DNA of 64,000 bases from CAVUCH01 sp963763095. Its GTDB lineage: Bacteria; Acidobacteriota; Vicinamibacteria; Vicinamibacterales; JAENWD01. Each line of letters begins with the position of its first letter. Position 1 is the first letter of the stretch. The position numbers and the translations under genes were made by a program. The stretch spans positions 1-64,000 of the forward strand of contig CAVXNR010000015.1 of the NCBI GenBank assembly GCA_963763095.1, given 5' to 3'. Shown here in pieces: positions 8,859 to 17,780 of the stretch. The notes below the pieces were generated by a model. The model saw nothing but the letters and a program-made list of their open reading frames with translations, had not been told where the DNA came from and made no database searches.

Positions 8859-10569
8859 ATGAGCCCCTGGGCCCCGAGACTGCTTCTGCACCTGCGCGGC
8901 TACGGCTACTCCAGCCGTGTCTTCGCCATGGACCTGGTGGCCGGTGTCACCGTTGGGCTCGTCGCGCTTCCGCTGGCCATGGCTTTCGCGATTTCTTCCG
9001 GGCTGCAGCCGCAGGCCGGCATCTATTGCGCGATTGTCACCGGGTTCCTGATATCGGCCCTCGGCGGCTCCCGCTACCAGATTGGCGGGCCCACCGGCGC
9101 GTTCGTGGTGGTGGTGAGCGCCATCGTCGCCGAACACGGCATTGAGGGCCTGTTCATGTGCACGATGATGGCGGGGCTGCTGCTGGTCGCAGCCGGATCC
9201 GCCGGGCTTGGCACAGCGGTGCGGTTCATTCCGCGGCCCGTCATAATCGGCTTCACGAACGGCATCGCCCTGCTCATCGCGAGTACCCAGATAAAGGACT
9301 TCTTCGGCATCGCTGCAGAGCACGTGCCCGGCGACTTCCTCGGCCGGCTCCACGTGCTGGCCGCCCAGGCCGGCTCCTTCTCTCCGGCAGCCACGGTGCT
9401 CGCATCGGTATCGCTGCTGACGATGATTGGCGTCGTCCGGTTCGCGGGGCGCGTGCCGCCGACGCTGGTCGCGCTGCTCGGCGGGACCGTGGCCGCAGTG
9501 CTGGCGGGCCTCCCGGTCGACACGATCGGGAGCCGGTTCGGGGGAATCCCGGGCGGGCTGCCGAGCCTGCACGTGCCCGCCTTCCGGCCTGACCTGATCC
9601 TGCAGCTGATCTCGCCGGCCATCACGGTGGCGATGCTGGGTGCCATCGAGTCGTTGATGTCCGCGGTCGTGGCCGACCGGATGACGGGGGATCGGCACAA
9701 CCCGAACGTCGAGCTGATCGCGCAGGGCGTCGCCAACATCGCGTCGCCACTGTTCGGCGGGCTGCCGGCGACCGGCGCGATCGCGCGCACCGCGACGAGC
9801 ATTCGGTCGGGGGCGCAGACACCCGTTGCCGGGATCGTGCACGCCTGCACGCTCGCCGCCGTACTGCTCGTCGCGCGCGCCCCTTGCCAGCTACATCCCG
9901 ATGCCCGTGCTCGCGGCGATCTTGATGCTCGTCGCCTGGAACATGGGCGAGTGGCGCCAGATCCCCGACCTGCTCAAGTTGAGTCGCGCGGACATCGCCG
10001 TGTGGATCGTCACTTTCACGCTCACGGTCCTGGCGGACCTCACCGTCGCGGTGGAAGTCGGGATGATTCTCGCGTCGCTCTTGTTCATCCGCAAAGTGGT
10101 ACGCACGACCACGATCACCGAAGTGACGAACGAAGACGTGGAGGACGGGCGTGCCCACGTGCTGCAGGACAAGCAGATCCCCGACTACGTGTCGATCTTC
10201 CGCATCCACGGTCCGTTCCTGTTCGGGGCGACCGACAAGCTCGATCTCATTGCCGAGCGCATTCCGTCACTGCCGCCGATCGTCGTGCTGCGGCTGCGCA
10301 ACATGACGGCCATCGACGCCACCGGCCTCGCGGCGCTCGAGCAGCTCGCCGACGCGCTGCACGCCTCGGGCCGCGACCTGCTCCTCTGCGGCGCCCGCGA
10401 GCAGCCGCGCACGCTGATGGCCCAGGCCGAGTTTCACCAGCACGTCGGCGACGCCAACGTGTGCGCGAACGTGCAGGACGCGCTCGAACGAGCTCGGGTC
10501 ATCTACGAAGCGCGCGCGGCCGCGGCCGGGGCCGGCGCCGGGGGTTCGCAAGGCCTGCCCGTCTCGTGA
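8859..10569 (+). CDS. SulP family anion transporter, one frameshift
   Basis: Inner-membrane transporter of the SLC26/SulP family, predicted to carry sulfate, bicarbonate or another anion. The first frame holds the transmembrane domain (GVTVGLVALPLAMAFAISSG near residue 30, RYQIGGPTGAFVVVVSA, AMLGAIESLMSAVVADRMTG). The frame changes within the GCGCGCGCCCC tract at 9871-9884; reading on in the next frame gives APLASYIPMPVLAAILML, the expected continuation, and then a C-terminal STAS domain (PPIVVLRLRNMTAIDATGL). One extra base in that tract explains the break. Joined length is about 570 aa, normal for the family. The substrate cannot be assigned, and no carbonic anhydrase gene lies beside it. 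Confidence 0.88.
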
Positions 10570-10781
10570 CGTTCCGATTCGAGCGTCCGCCCGGCGCGCA
10601 GCGATACCGTCACACAACCGTGAGATGCGCGCGACCGCCCACCCGGCGGCGGCACGATCGCGGAATCGTGACTCCGAACGCTGCATCATGCGCTGGGTCA
10701 TGCCGTGCGCGCCTTGATGTCTGGTGTTGAATCTGACCTGCAGGCTATTGCCGAATGTCACATCGGCGTCGACACACGCGA

Positions 10782-11189
10782 CTACGCGAGCCGGGGTGCT
10801 CTGAGCAGCCGCCGCACCTCGGTGAGGAGCAGCTCGGGATCGCACGGCTTCCCGAGGAAGCCGGCGCACCCGGCTTCGCGCGCCCGCCGGCGGTCTTCCG
10901 TGGTGGTATGCGCGGTGAGTGCAACGACTGGGATGGCGGCCGTTTCGGCGTGTTGCTTCAGCTCACGCGTAGCCGCGAAGCCATCGAGCCGCGGCATGGC
11001 CAGATCCATCAGGACCAGTGAAGGTTGCTCGCGCAGGGCCGTGTGGACCGCATCGACTCCGTCTGTCGCCTCGACCACCAGGAAGTTCCAGAGGCTCAGC
11101 CACACGGACCACAGGTGTCGAAGGCCGGGATTGTCGTCGACGACAAGCACTTTCTGCGGTCTAACGTCCTGCCGCCGTTCGCTGGACAC
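10782..11189 (-). CDS. Single-domain response regulator (CheY-like receiver)
   Basis: A stand-alone receiver domain of 135 aa: VLVVDDNPGL carries the acidic pair, LVLMDLAMPRLDG the phospho-acceptor Asp, VVALTAH the switch Thr and GFLGKPCD the conserved Lys. No output domain follows, so it acts by protein contact, as CheY or Spo0F proteins do. GTG 11189 is chosen because GCAGGTGA precedes it and the receiver fold starts a few residues later; the longer open frame upstream overlaps the next gene and has no domain. No histidine kinase is nearby, so its partner is unknown. It sits 73 bp after a GT-C protein gene on the same strand. The 212 bp before it (10570-10781) hold nothing recognisable. Confidence 0.9.
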   Translation of the reverse strand: MSSERRQDVRPQKVLVVDDNPGLRHLWSVWLSLWNFLVVEATDGVDAVHTALREQPSLVLMDLAMPRLDGFAATRELKQHAETAAIPVVALTAHTTTEDRRRAREAGCAGFLGKPCDPELLLTEVRRLLRAPRLA

Positions 11190-11262
11190 GGTCACCTGCG
11201 GACAGTACACCACACTTGGCCACCTCGAATCATGCTCGGCTGTGACGTTTTGGCTGTCCAGG

Positions 11263-12819
11263 TCATTGGCCCATCTCAGCATTTGGTCCGCGGCGCGGTT
11301 TGTAGACCATCTGCGGACGGACTCGCATCCCCGTGCGCGTCCAGAAACCCGTCGGCGATGTGAAGAGCGGACCAACCGGCTCGTAGGCCCGGGTGAGGTC
11401 CTCGCGCAACCAGCCCAAGCGGTCGACGATGACGAGATCGAAACGCTGCTGCGCAAGCATCGCGCGCGCCTCGGCTACGAGCTGTTCACGGTCTCGCACA
11501 TCTCCGGCCCGGATGATGTCGTACACCGCCATCGAATGGGCGTACGTCTGCTTGCCCGCGAGGGAGGCGAGATAGCCGTGCTGCGGCAGCCACACCTCGC
11601 CAGGCGCGCTGGCGATGCGCGCGACAAGTTGCCTGCCCATGTCCACATCACGCGCGGTCGGCACTTCGATGCGCGGGTCGGCGATCAGCATCCCGAGCTG
11701 CACGATCACGATCACGCAGACATTGGCGGGCAGCACCGCGCTCGTGCCGGCGGATGTGCCCGACGCCACCCCGGACGACCGCGCCAGGTAGAGGCCGAAC
11801 AGCATCGCAATGGCGGCATGGGCAGGGATCAGCACATTCTCATGCGCGCCGGCATGCAAGCGCGACAGCCATGCGCTGGTCACGAGGCCGCCGCCCATCA
11901 GGATGTAAAAGAGCGCGCGCCCGCGCTGGTCGTCACGCTGCGGAAGTAGAGCCGACAGGCCGAGCGCGCATGCGATCGAAACGGACGGGAGCAGGTCGTG
12001 CAACCAGAAGGGAGCCGCGACCGCGCGTGTCTGCTGGATGCGAGCGGGCAGGACGACGACGTAATACCAATACCACCCGTCGTGCGCGCGGTTGAGAAGC
12101 CAGATGCCAGCTGCCGCAGTGAGCAGACACCCGGCAGAGACGAACAGCCATCGTCGCGGGGCCATCAACACGGCGTAGCCGAGCAGGGGGATGGCAACGA
12201 CGATTGCGCTCTGCTTGGTGAAGAACGCAAGCACGAGCAGCAGGGCCGCCGTGAGGGATCCCGTCAGCGTCCCGTGGAATCGCAGCAGGTAGCTGGCGCC
12301 CAGGAGAAGGCACAGGAGCACCGCGTCGACCCTCGCCAAATCGTACCACCCACCGCTGAGCGGATAACAGGCGGCGAAGAACGCCACCGCCAGAAATGCG
12401 CTGCGAGAGTGTCCCGACTCGCGTCGGACAAACGCAAAGATGAGCGCGAAGCAGCCAAGCGAGGCTGCGATCGACAACAGCCGCAGCGGGAAAATGCCTG
12501 GACCGAAGGGTGCGGATACGAGCGCGCCGAGGTAGAAGTACAGGGGCGGATAGATGAACGGAACGAACCGCAGCGAGGGCTGCACGTACAGTTTCTGACC
12601 TGCCATGACGCGGCGGACGTGATCGACGATGGCGCCCTCCATCCATTCGATCTCGAATGGATATCGCAGCCGCAGGAGCGCAGCGACCAGATATGCAATG
12701 ACGAACCAGGCCCCGAGCACGATTGTCAGCGTCTCCAGCGTTGCGAGTGGCGCCAGGCGCGCGCGCCATCGGCGGTGCGGGAGCGGCGGCGCGCCAGCCG
12801 GCAGCCGCGTGGCAGTCAC
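11263..12819 (-). CDS. GT-C fold membrane glycosyltransferase-like protein
   Basis: Polytopic inner-membrane protein of 518 aa resembling GT39/ArnT-type GT-C enzymes, which use polyprenyl-phosphate sugars. The first extracytoplasmic loop after the first membrane helix has the acidic signature EIEWMEGAIVDHVRRV followed by PFIYPPLYFYLGAL, as in the family. About 10-11 hydrophobic segments follow (AAGIWLLNRAHDGWYWYY among them), then a soluble C-terminal part (AGEVWLPQHGYLASLAG). The start overlaps the end of the next gene upstream by 4 bp, so the two are translationally coupled. Donor and acceptor cannot be predicted. GT-C assignment rests on topology and the loop motif; transferase activity is inferred. 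Confidence 0.75.
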   Translation of the reverse strand: MTATRLPAGAPPLPHRRWRARLAPLATLETLTIVLGAWFVIAYLVAALLRLRYPFEIEWMEGAIVDHVRRVMAGQKLYVQPSLRFVPFIYPPLYFYLGALVSAPFGPGIFPLRLLSIAASLGCFALIFAFVRRESGHSRSAFLAVAFFAACYPLSGGWYDLARVDAVLLCLLLGASYLLRFHGTLTGSLTAALLLVLAFFTKQSAIVVAIPLLGYAVLMAPRRWLFVSAGCLLTAAAGIWLLNRAHDGWYWYYVVVLPARIQQTRAVAAPFWLHDLLPSVSIACALGLSALLPQRDDQRGRALFYILMGGGLVTSAWLSRLHAGAHENVLIPAHAAIAMLFGLYLARSSGVASGTSAGTSAVLPANVCVIVIVQLGMLIADPRIEVPTARDVDMGRQLVARIASAPGEVWLPQHGYLASLAGKQTYAHSMAVYDIIRAGDVRDREQLVAEARAMLAQQRFDLVIVDRLGWLREDLTRAYEPVGPLFTSPTGFWTRTGMRVRPQMVYKPRRGPNAEMGQ

Positions 12820-14912
12820 GGTGCGGGGAACTGCAGGGTGCGCTGAATGTAGGCAGCGAGCGCGCGGGTTTGACCCTGAACGCGGAAGTCGCCGATCGAC
12901 AGGCGAGCCGGCGTGCCCGTATGCGCTTCGGCTTCGATTCGCACGCGCCTCACACGTACCGCCGTGGGGAGCACCGAATGGAAGCCCCCGGGCCGACCCT
13001 CGGCGAGCTCGATCCTGTGCTGGAACACGCCGGAGCCAGCCCCGTCCTCGAGCGTAACCGTGACCGTCATCGGCTCGTGCGCCGAAAGCCAGGACACGAA
13101 GACTTGATAGACCGGCTCGTCTTCATCCGCGAAGGTCACGTCTGCGGAGTACCGCGGTGCGACCGTCACGCGACCCGTGTTCTCGCGCAGCCAGGGGAAC
13201 GCTGTGGTGATATCGCGCTGCGGAACCGTGGCTCCATTCACCGAGGCTCGCCTGACGTGGGTCACGTGTGCGAGGTTCTCGAGGAACTGATGCGGATCGG
13301 TCGTGAAAGGCCGCACGCTCCGGTCGGTCCGGGCGTAGAGGACGTTCCGTCCCGCCGGGTCGACGAACACGAATCGATAATACCCGCCGAACAGCGCGTC
13401 CGGGGTGGTGTTGTTGTTGGCCCGCCACACCAGGTCGTGCGGATACATCACGAACGCAGGATGGCGATACAGAAGGTACGCCTGGCCTGCGGTGTGCACC
13501 GGCTTGTTCGTCGGCGGCTCGTATCGCCCCACCTCGGTCATGAATCCGTCCGTCGTCGGCAGTTCGGCGAAGAAACGCGAGCAGAGTCCAAGGTCGTCGA
13601 TGTTGTCGAGATCCAGCATGAAGGGCACGAATCCCGCCTGGTTATACGCCGTGCGATCGCCAGGGTGCACGAGGCCGCGGGCCTGTTCGACGAGCGAATA
13701 GTAGCGGGAGAAGTGCCGATGGGGATCGAGTGTCGGGTGAGTGAGCCAGCTCCCGTTGTTTCCCAGGCTGACGTGGCGCTGGAAGAAGGCCGACGCCACG
13801 ATGCCGAACCACACGACGCAGCCGACCGCCACCATCCAGCCAACCACGCCGCGCCACCTCCTCGCGACCGCGTTAACCGAGTTCGCCACGAGCACCGCCA
13901 GCAGCGGCAGCACGGGCACGAAGAACCGGAACCCGAACATCCAGTCGCCCACCAGGGCGACGTACGCTATCAGCACGGCTGCGGCTGTGGCGCACGCGAC
14001 GACGAACCGGGAGCGCAACCAGCCGAGTCCGGCCACGCAGAGCGCAATGAGCGGCACGGCTCCGTACAGCCCGAAGAACGCGCGCGCGTAGTTCTCGGGT
14101 GGCGCTTTCACGAGCAGGTGCCGCTGGGGCTGCAATTTGTAGAGCACCTTCGCAACGACTGGCGCGGGCAGCAATTCCCGGAAGTACCAGAACCGCCAGA
14201 GTTGATAGGCGGTGAACACCGCGAGCGACGGGATCACGACTCGCACCACGAGATCGCGACGACGCCGTGCGTCGCCTACGAGCATGGCGCTGCCGATCAC
14301 GCTGCCGACGAAAACGAACCCATCCACCCGCGTCAGCAGGGCGGCGGTGGCGGATGCGGCGCCGATCCGGCCGGCGAGCACGCCGCCCGCCGGTGAGACC
14401 GTGGAGATGACGAGGACAGTGAGGAGAAATCCAAATGTCGCCGTTTCGAGCGATGAGCAGCTCCAGACAGCGAGGGGCCCGGCGAGGCTGACGAACGCCA
14501 TCCCTGTAACCAGCCCAGGCGCACGGATGCAGGGCAGGCGGCGCAGCAGTTCGAAGGTGAGCCAGACGACACCAACCCCGCAGGCCAGCGACCACACTCT
14601 GCCGATCGAAAACACGGCGACCTTGTCGAAGTGCAACAGACGAACGCTTCCGAGAACGGCTGCGGCCGCCACGACTTGGAGGAAATCGGAGTAGCCCTCC
14701 ACCGCCCCTTCGAAGGAGTTGTAGCGCAACCCTTTCCCGTTCAGAAGGTTCTGCGCGAACACGTACGGAATGGCCTCGTCGTCGACGAAGAAATAAAGGT
14801 AGTTTGCGGCGTGGAGCGCGAAGACCGCGACGAAGAGACAACCCACCCAACCCGGAACCCCGCGCATCCGGTCGCTGGCACGGACGTCGTCTCGAACCCT
14901 TACCGTCGACAT
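12816..14912 (-). CDS. GT-C fold membrane protein with large C-terminal periplasmic domain
   Basis: A 698-aa polytopic protein. After the first membrane helix comes FVDDEAIPYVFAQNLLNGKG then VEGYSDFLQVV, the acidic loop and EGY/W pattern typical of GT-C mannosyl- or arabinosyltransferase-like proteins. About ten membrane segments occupy the first 400 residues; the last 300 are soluble, with a beta-rich region (VTVTLEDGAGSGVFQHRIEL). ATG 14912 (MSTVRVRDD) is preferred to TTG 14957, although GAGG lies a little far upstream. It is coupled to the downstream GT-C gene by a 4-bp overlap, so the pair probably modifies one glycan or glycolipid. The specific substrate is unknown. Confidence 0.75.
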   Translation of the reverse strand: MSTVRVRDDVRASDRMRGVPGWVGCLFVAVFALHAANYLYFFVDDEAIPYVFAQNLLNGKGLRYNSFEGAVEGYSDFLQVVAAAAVLGSVRLLHFDKVAVFSIGRVWSLACGVGVVWLTFELLRRLPCIRAPGLVTGMAFVSLAGPLAVWSCSSLETATFGFLLTVLVISTVSPAGGVLAGRIGAASATAALLTRVDGFVFVGSVIGSAMLVGDARRRRDLVVRVVIPSLAVFTAYQLWRFWYFRELLPAPVVAKVLYKLQPQRHLLVKAPPENYARAFFGLYGAVPLIALCVAGLGWLRSRFVVACATAAAVLIAYVALVGDWMFGFRFFVPVLPLLAVLVANSVNAVARRWRGVVGWMVAVGCVVWFGIVASAFFQRHVSLGNNGSWLTHPTLDPHRHFSRYYSLVEQARGLVHPGDRTAYNQAGFVPFMLDLDNIDDLGLCSRFFAELPTTDGFMTEVGRYEPPTNKPVHTAGQAYLLYRHPAFVMYPHDLVWRANNNTTPDALFGGYYRFVFVDPAGRNVLYARTDRSVRPFTTDPHQFLENLAHVTHVRRASVNGATVPQRDITTAFPWLRENTGRVTVAPRYSADVTFADEDEPVYQVFVSWLSAHEPMTVTVTLEDGAGSGVFQHRIELAEGRPGGFHSVLPTAVRVRRVRIEAEAHTGTPARLSIGDFRVQGQTRALAAYIQRTLQFPAP

Positions 14913-15100
14913 ATCGTGATAATCGTCCTCGCGCCGGTCACGACTCGGCAGCCGCAAACGCTGCCTTCGGGCAGCGTCCCGGCGTGACGACGAGCGTCAG
15001 CCAAGCTCCCGGTCCGTCCGGGCAGAGCAGACCAAGCAGCCGAGAGGCGCCGGCGTCACGCGCGTCGTCTGGCAACGGCCGGCTGCGCCACTGCAACATG

Positions 15101-15146
15101 CCACGTCGTGGTCGCGCGTTCGTTCCGCGGAACGAACGTGACGTGG
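15101..15146 (-). terminator. Perfect 22-bp palindrome in a larger stem, after tRNA-Phe
   Basis: CGTTCGTTCCGCGGAACGAACG (15117-15138) is a perfect palindrome, flanked by CCACGTC (15101-15107) and its complement GACGTGG (15140-15146). It begins 12 bp past the tRNA 3' end, so it may end tRNA transcription, but there is no T-run and a dimeric protein site is an alternative. The rest of 14913-15157 shows no gene. Confidence 0.45.
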
Positions 15147-15157
15147 CTAAACGGTGA

Positions 15158-15233
15158 TGGTGGCGAGGGTCAGAATCGAACTGACGACACCCAAATTTTC
15201 AGTCTGGTGCTCTACCAACTGAGCTACCTCGCC
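15158..15233 (-). tRNA. tRNA-Phe (GAA)
   Basis: On the minus strand the acceptor arms GGCGAGG and CCTCGCC pair, followed by A and an encoded CCA. The D arm is GCTC-AGTTGGTA-GAGC, the anticodon loop CTGAAAA gives anticodon GAA between CCAGA and TTTGG, and the T loop is TTCGATT. All 76 positions fit the canonical cloverleaf. Its promoter lies inside the upstream PAP2 gene. Confidence 0.97.
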
Positions 15234-15786
15234 ACTGATGTTGGGCAGCTGAAGAAGGATGAATATACCATGCGCGTCCGCCGGTGACCAAGACGCCAAC
15301 GGCCGCACCGATGAGTGCGCCACACACGACATCGAGCGGATAGTGCACCCCCACGTAGATCCGCGAGACCGCGATGAGCGCGGCGACGGCCCAGAGCAGC
15401 GCTCGCGCCCGGGGCAGCATCAACGTGGTGACGAAGGCGCCGGCCACGGCAGAGGCCGCGTGACCTGAGGGAAACGAGTAGGTCAGCGGCCGTGCGACCA
15501 CGACCCGCGCGTCATGAATGGCGATGAAGGGGCGGCTGCGCGCGATGAGGGGCTTCAGCACCAGATCGACGGTCACATGCGCGAGCAGGATGGCCAGGCA
15601 CACCTGCCAAAGCATCGGCCGCAACCGCGGGCGTCTGATGGCCGCGGTTGCGCCGATCACAAGCCAGAAGAGGCCACCGCGGCCGACGTCACTCAGCGCG
15701 GCCATGAGGAAATCGGCCCACGGCGCATGGTGCGTCGTGGCCCACCCGCGCAGGGCGGCGTCGAGCAGGAGGAGGCGTTCGAGCAT
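15199..15786 (-). CDS. PAP2 superfamily phosphatase, 3' end inside tRNA-Phe
   Basis: Integral membrane phosphatase of the PAP2 type (undecaprenyl-pyrophosphate or phosphatidate phosphatase-like). The three phosphatase motifs are present: KPLIARSRP, YSFPSGHAASA and SRIYVGVHYPLDVV, among five or six membrane segments. The 195-aa frame does not stop before the tRNA gene: its last 11 codons (ending VGRAPD) are tRNA sequence, and its stop falls within the tRNA. A natural C-terminus near VLVTGGRAWY would be expected, so the stop may have been lost or shifted by an indel. The 145 bp between it and recA hold nothing recognisable. Substrate choice among lipid phosphates is open. Confidence 0.85.
   Translation of the reverse strand: MLERLLLLDAALRGWATTHHAPWADFLMAALSDVGRGGLFWLVIGATAAIRRPRLRPMLWQVCLAILLAHVTVDLVLKPLIARSRPFIAIHDARVVVARPLTYSFPSGHAASAVAGAFVTTLMLPRARALLWAVAALIAVSRIYVGVHYPLDVVCGALIGAAVGVLVTGGRAWYIHPSSAAQHQWRGSSVGRAPD
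15262..15291 (-). promoter_or_regulatory. Promoter of tRNA-Phe within the PAP2 coding region
   Basis: On the minus strand TTGGTC (15286-15291), an 18-bp spacer and TATATT (15262-15267) place the start near 15255, about 22 nt before the mature tRNA 5' end. It lies inside the last 31 codons of the PAP2 frame. Confidence 0.65.
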
Positions 15787-15931
15787 GGCATCCGGCAGTG
15801 AGCGAGATCCGGGCGGGGTCTCTCGCTGACGAGAATACCTCCACGCCCGCGATCGCCCCGTGTCGATCTGCGGACTCCCGCTGTTCCTCTGCCTCTGAAC
15901 AGGAACGATTGGCCGGCTGTGCTACACCGTC

Positions 15932-16966
15932 CTACACCCCGACGACTTCCGGCTCGCGCGTCAGCCCGAGCTCCTTGCGAACGCGGTCTTCAATCGCTCG
16001 CAGCAGATCGGGGTTGTCGCGCAGGAACGCCTTGGAGTTCTCGCGCCCCTGGCCGAGACGGTCGCCGCTATACGCGAACCAGGCGCCGCTCTTCTCGACG
16101 ACCTTGTGCTCCACGGCAAGATCGAGCAGGTCGCCCTCGCGGGAGATGCCCTCCCCATACATGACGTCGAACTCGGCCTCGCGGAACGGCGGGGCGAGCT
16201 TGTTCTTCACCACTTTGACGCGCGTGCGGCCGCCGGTGACCATGTCGCCATCCTTGATCGCCGCGATGCGGCGGATGTCGACGCGGACAGAGGCGTAGAA
16301 CTTGAGCGCCCGTCCACCCGTGGTCGTTTCCGGGTTGCCGAACATGACGCCGATCTTCTCGCGCAGCTGGTTGATGAAGATGAGGCACGTCTTCGACTTC
16401 GACACGACGCCGGTGAGCTTCCGGAGCGCCTGCGACATGAGCCGCGCCTGCAGGCCCATCTGCGAGTCGCCCATCTCGCCTTCGATCTCGGCCCGAGGCA
16501 CCAGGGCGGCGACCGAGTCGACCACGACCACGTCGACGCTGCCGGACCGGACCAGCACCTCGACGATCTCGAGCGCCTGTTCGCCATTGTCAGGCTGCGA
16601 GACGAGCAGGCTGTCGAGATCGACCCCGAGTTTTCGGGCATACGCGGAGTCGAGTGCGTGCTCCGCGTCGACGAACGCCGCCAGCCCACCCATCTTGTGC
16701 GCCTGTGCAATCACCTGCAGCGCCAGCGTGGTCTTGCCCGACGACTCCGGCCCGTAGATTTCGACGACGCGGCCGCGGGGCATGCCGCCGATGCCGAGGG
16801 CATAATCGATGCTGATGGCGCCCGTGGGGATCACCTCGATCGGGGCGATGCCGCCCTTCTGACCGAGGCGCATGATCGACCCTTTGCCAAACTGTTTCTC
16901 GATCTGCCCGACGGCGAGGTCGAGCGCTTTCAGGCGGTCTTTGAGGTCATCGCGTTCGAGCGGCAT
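15932..16966 (-). CDS. recA: Recombinase RecA
   Basis: ATP-dependent strand-exchange protein for homologous recombination and SOS induction. The 344-aa sequence is canonical: MRLGQKGG, the Walker A GPESSGKTTL, VDAEHALD, LLVSQPDNGEQALEI, Walker B VVVVDSVAALVPRAE, loop L2 near GNPETTTGGRALKFYASVR, and the C-terminal domain. ATG 16966 is chosen because AAGGAG lies 5 bp upstream and the frame before it has no conserved residues. A strong sigma70-like promoter at 17021-17050 drives it with a leader of about 48 nt. I saw no LexA operator of a type I can name. RecX is not adjacent. Confidence 0.98.
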   Translation of the reverse strand: MPLERDDLKDRLKALDLAVGQIEKQFGKGSIMRLGQKGGIAPIEVIPTGAISIDYALGIGGMPRGRVVEIYGPESSGKTTLALQVIAQAHKMGGLAAFVDAEHALDSAYARKLGVDLDSLLVSQPDNGEQALEIVEVLVRSGSVDVVVVDSVAALVPRAEIEGEMGDSQMGLQARLMSQALRKLTGVVSKSKTCLIFINQLREKIGVMFGNPETTTGGRALKFYASVRVDIRRIAAIKDGDMVTGGRTRVKVVKNKLAPPFREAEFDVMYGEGISREGDLLDLAVEHKVVEKSGAWFAYSGDRLGQGRENSKAFLRDNPDLLRAIEDRVRKELGLTREPEVVGV

Positions 16967-17020
16967 GGTGCTCCTTGCGGCTGCAGGGGACAAGCGGACG
17001 TGAACAATGTAAGCTCCTGC

Positions 17021-17050
17021 ATTCTAGAGACGTGCCGATCGCCGTGTCAA
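17021..17050 (-). promoter_or_regulatory. recA promoter
   Basis: On the minus strand TTGACA (17045-17050), an 18-bp spacer and TAGAAT (17021-17026). It is the best sigma70-like match in the window, with the start expected near 17014. The remainder of 16967-17213 shows no gene. Confidence 0.8.
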
Positions 17051-17213
17051 GCGAAAACGCGCTCTCTGCTGGTCGCAATCCATTCTGAAATAGCGATTTA
17101 CGGATATGGCGACTTTCGCCTCTCGCCCCCGCACATGGCACATTCTGCACAGCGCCGCCGCGATCGCAGTGCAGCAACCGCAGCGGAATCCCGGGCGTGT
17201 GCGGAGGTAATGG

Positions 17214-17756
17214 GTGCCGAGCCCGATAGGGCATGTGCTGGGCGGCGTGGCCGCCGGCTGGCTGGTGGCGGGGCGATCGACGGCGGCGCCGGGCGTGGCG
17301 CGGAAGCGCGCCTGGTGGGCGCACGCGCTCGACGGGGGTGCGGTGCTCTTTGGTGTGCTCGGGGCCGCGCCCGACCTCGACTTGCTGTTCGGCACACACA
17401 GCACGTACACCCACAGCGTGGGCGCTGTCGCGCTGACCGCGGGTGCGGCCCTGCTGTGCACGCACGGCAGGCAGCCGCGGCTGGCAGCCGCGTGTGCAGC
17501 CGCGGTTGCCAGCCATGTGCTGCTCGACTGGCTCGGGAGCGATACGACGCCCCCGCTTGGGGTGATGGCCTTGTGGCCGTTCACGCGCGAGTTCTACCAG
17601 TCGCCCTTCTTCCTCTTCATCGCCATCTCGCGCCGGTGGTGGCTCCCCGGCTTCTCCACCCAGAACGGCGTGGCCGTGCTGCGGGAACTGGTCATCCTCA
17701 CGCCCATCGTCGCCCTCATCGGAGCCGTTCGGGCCCGTCCCGCCGACGGCGGCTGA
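17214..17756 (+). CDS. YdjM/DUF457-like membrane metal-dependent hydrolase
   Basis: A 180-aa inner-membrane protein of the family represented by YdjM and annotated as membrane-bound metal-dependent hydrolase. The N-terminus SPIGHVLGGVAAGWL carries the family histidine, and PDLDLLFGTHSTYTHSVGAV holds the Asp and His residues thought to bind metal. Three or four hydrophobic segments are visible. GTG 17214 is well supported by GGAGGT at 17203-17208. It diverges from recA across a 247-bp region. E. coli YdjM is LexA-regulated, but nothing here shows SOS control of this gene. The substrate is unknown for the whole family. Confidence 0.8.
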   Translation: MPSPIGHVLGGVAAGWLVAGRSTAAPGVARKRAWWAHALDGGAVLFGVLGAAPDLDLLFGTHSTYTHSVGAVALTAGAALLCTHGRQPRLAAACAAAVASHVLLDWLGSDTTPPLGVMALWPFTREFYQSPFFLFIAISRRWWLPGFSTQNGVAVLRELVILTPIVALIGAVRARPADGG

Positions 17757-17780
17757 TCGGACCCGCGCGGCGGGCGCTCA

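Noticed and set aside
9885..10730. Continuation of the first SulP frame after the frameshift
   Set aside because: It becomes Arg/His-rich with no membrane helices, while the next frame holds the expected helices and STAS domain.
12723..14396. 557-codon plus-strand frame
   Set aside because: Shadow of the GT-C membrane protein; His/Arg/Glu-rich and without domains.
15147..15332. Minus-strand frame reading AQLVEHQTENLGVVSSIL
   Set aside because: This is a well-known translation artefact of tRNA sequence; it covers tRNA-Phe.
16967..17060. LexA (SOS) operator upstream of recA
   Set aside because: I looked for Proteobacterial, Bacillus-type and GTTC-N7-GTTC boxes and found no convincing match.
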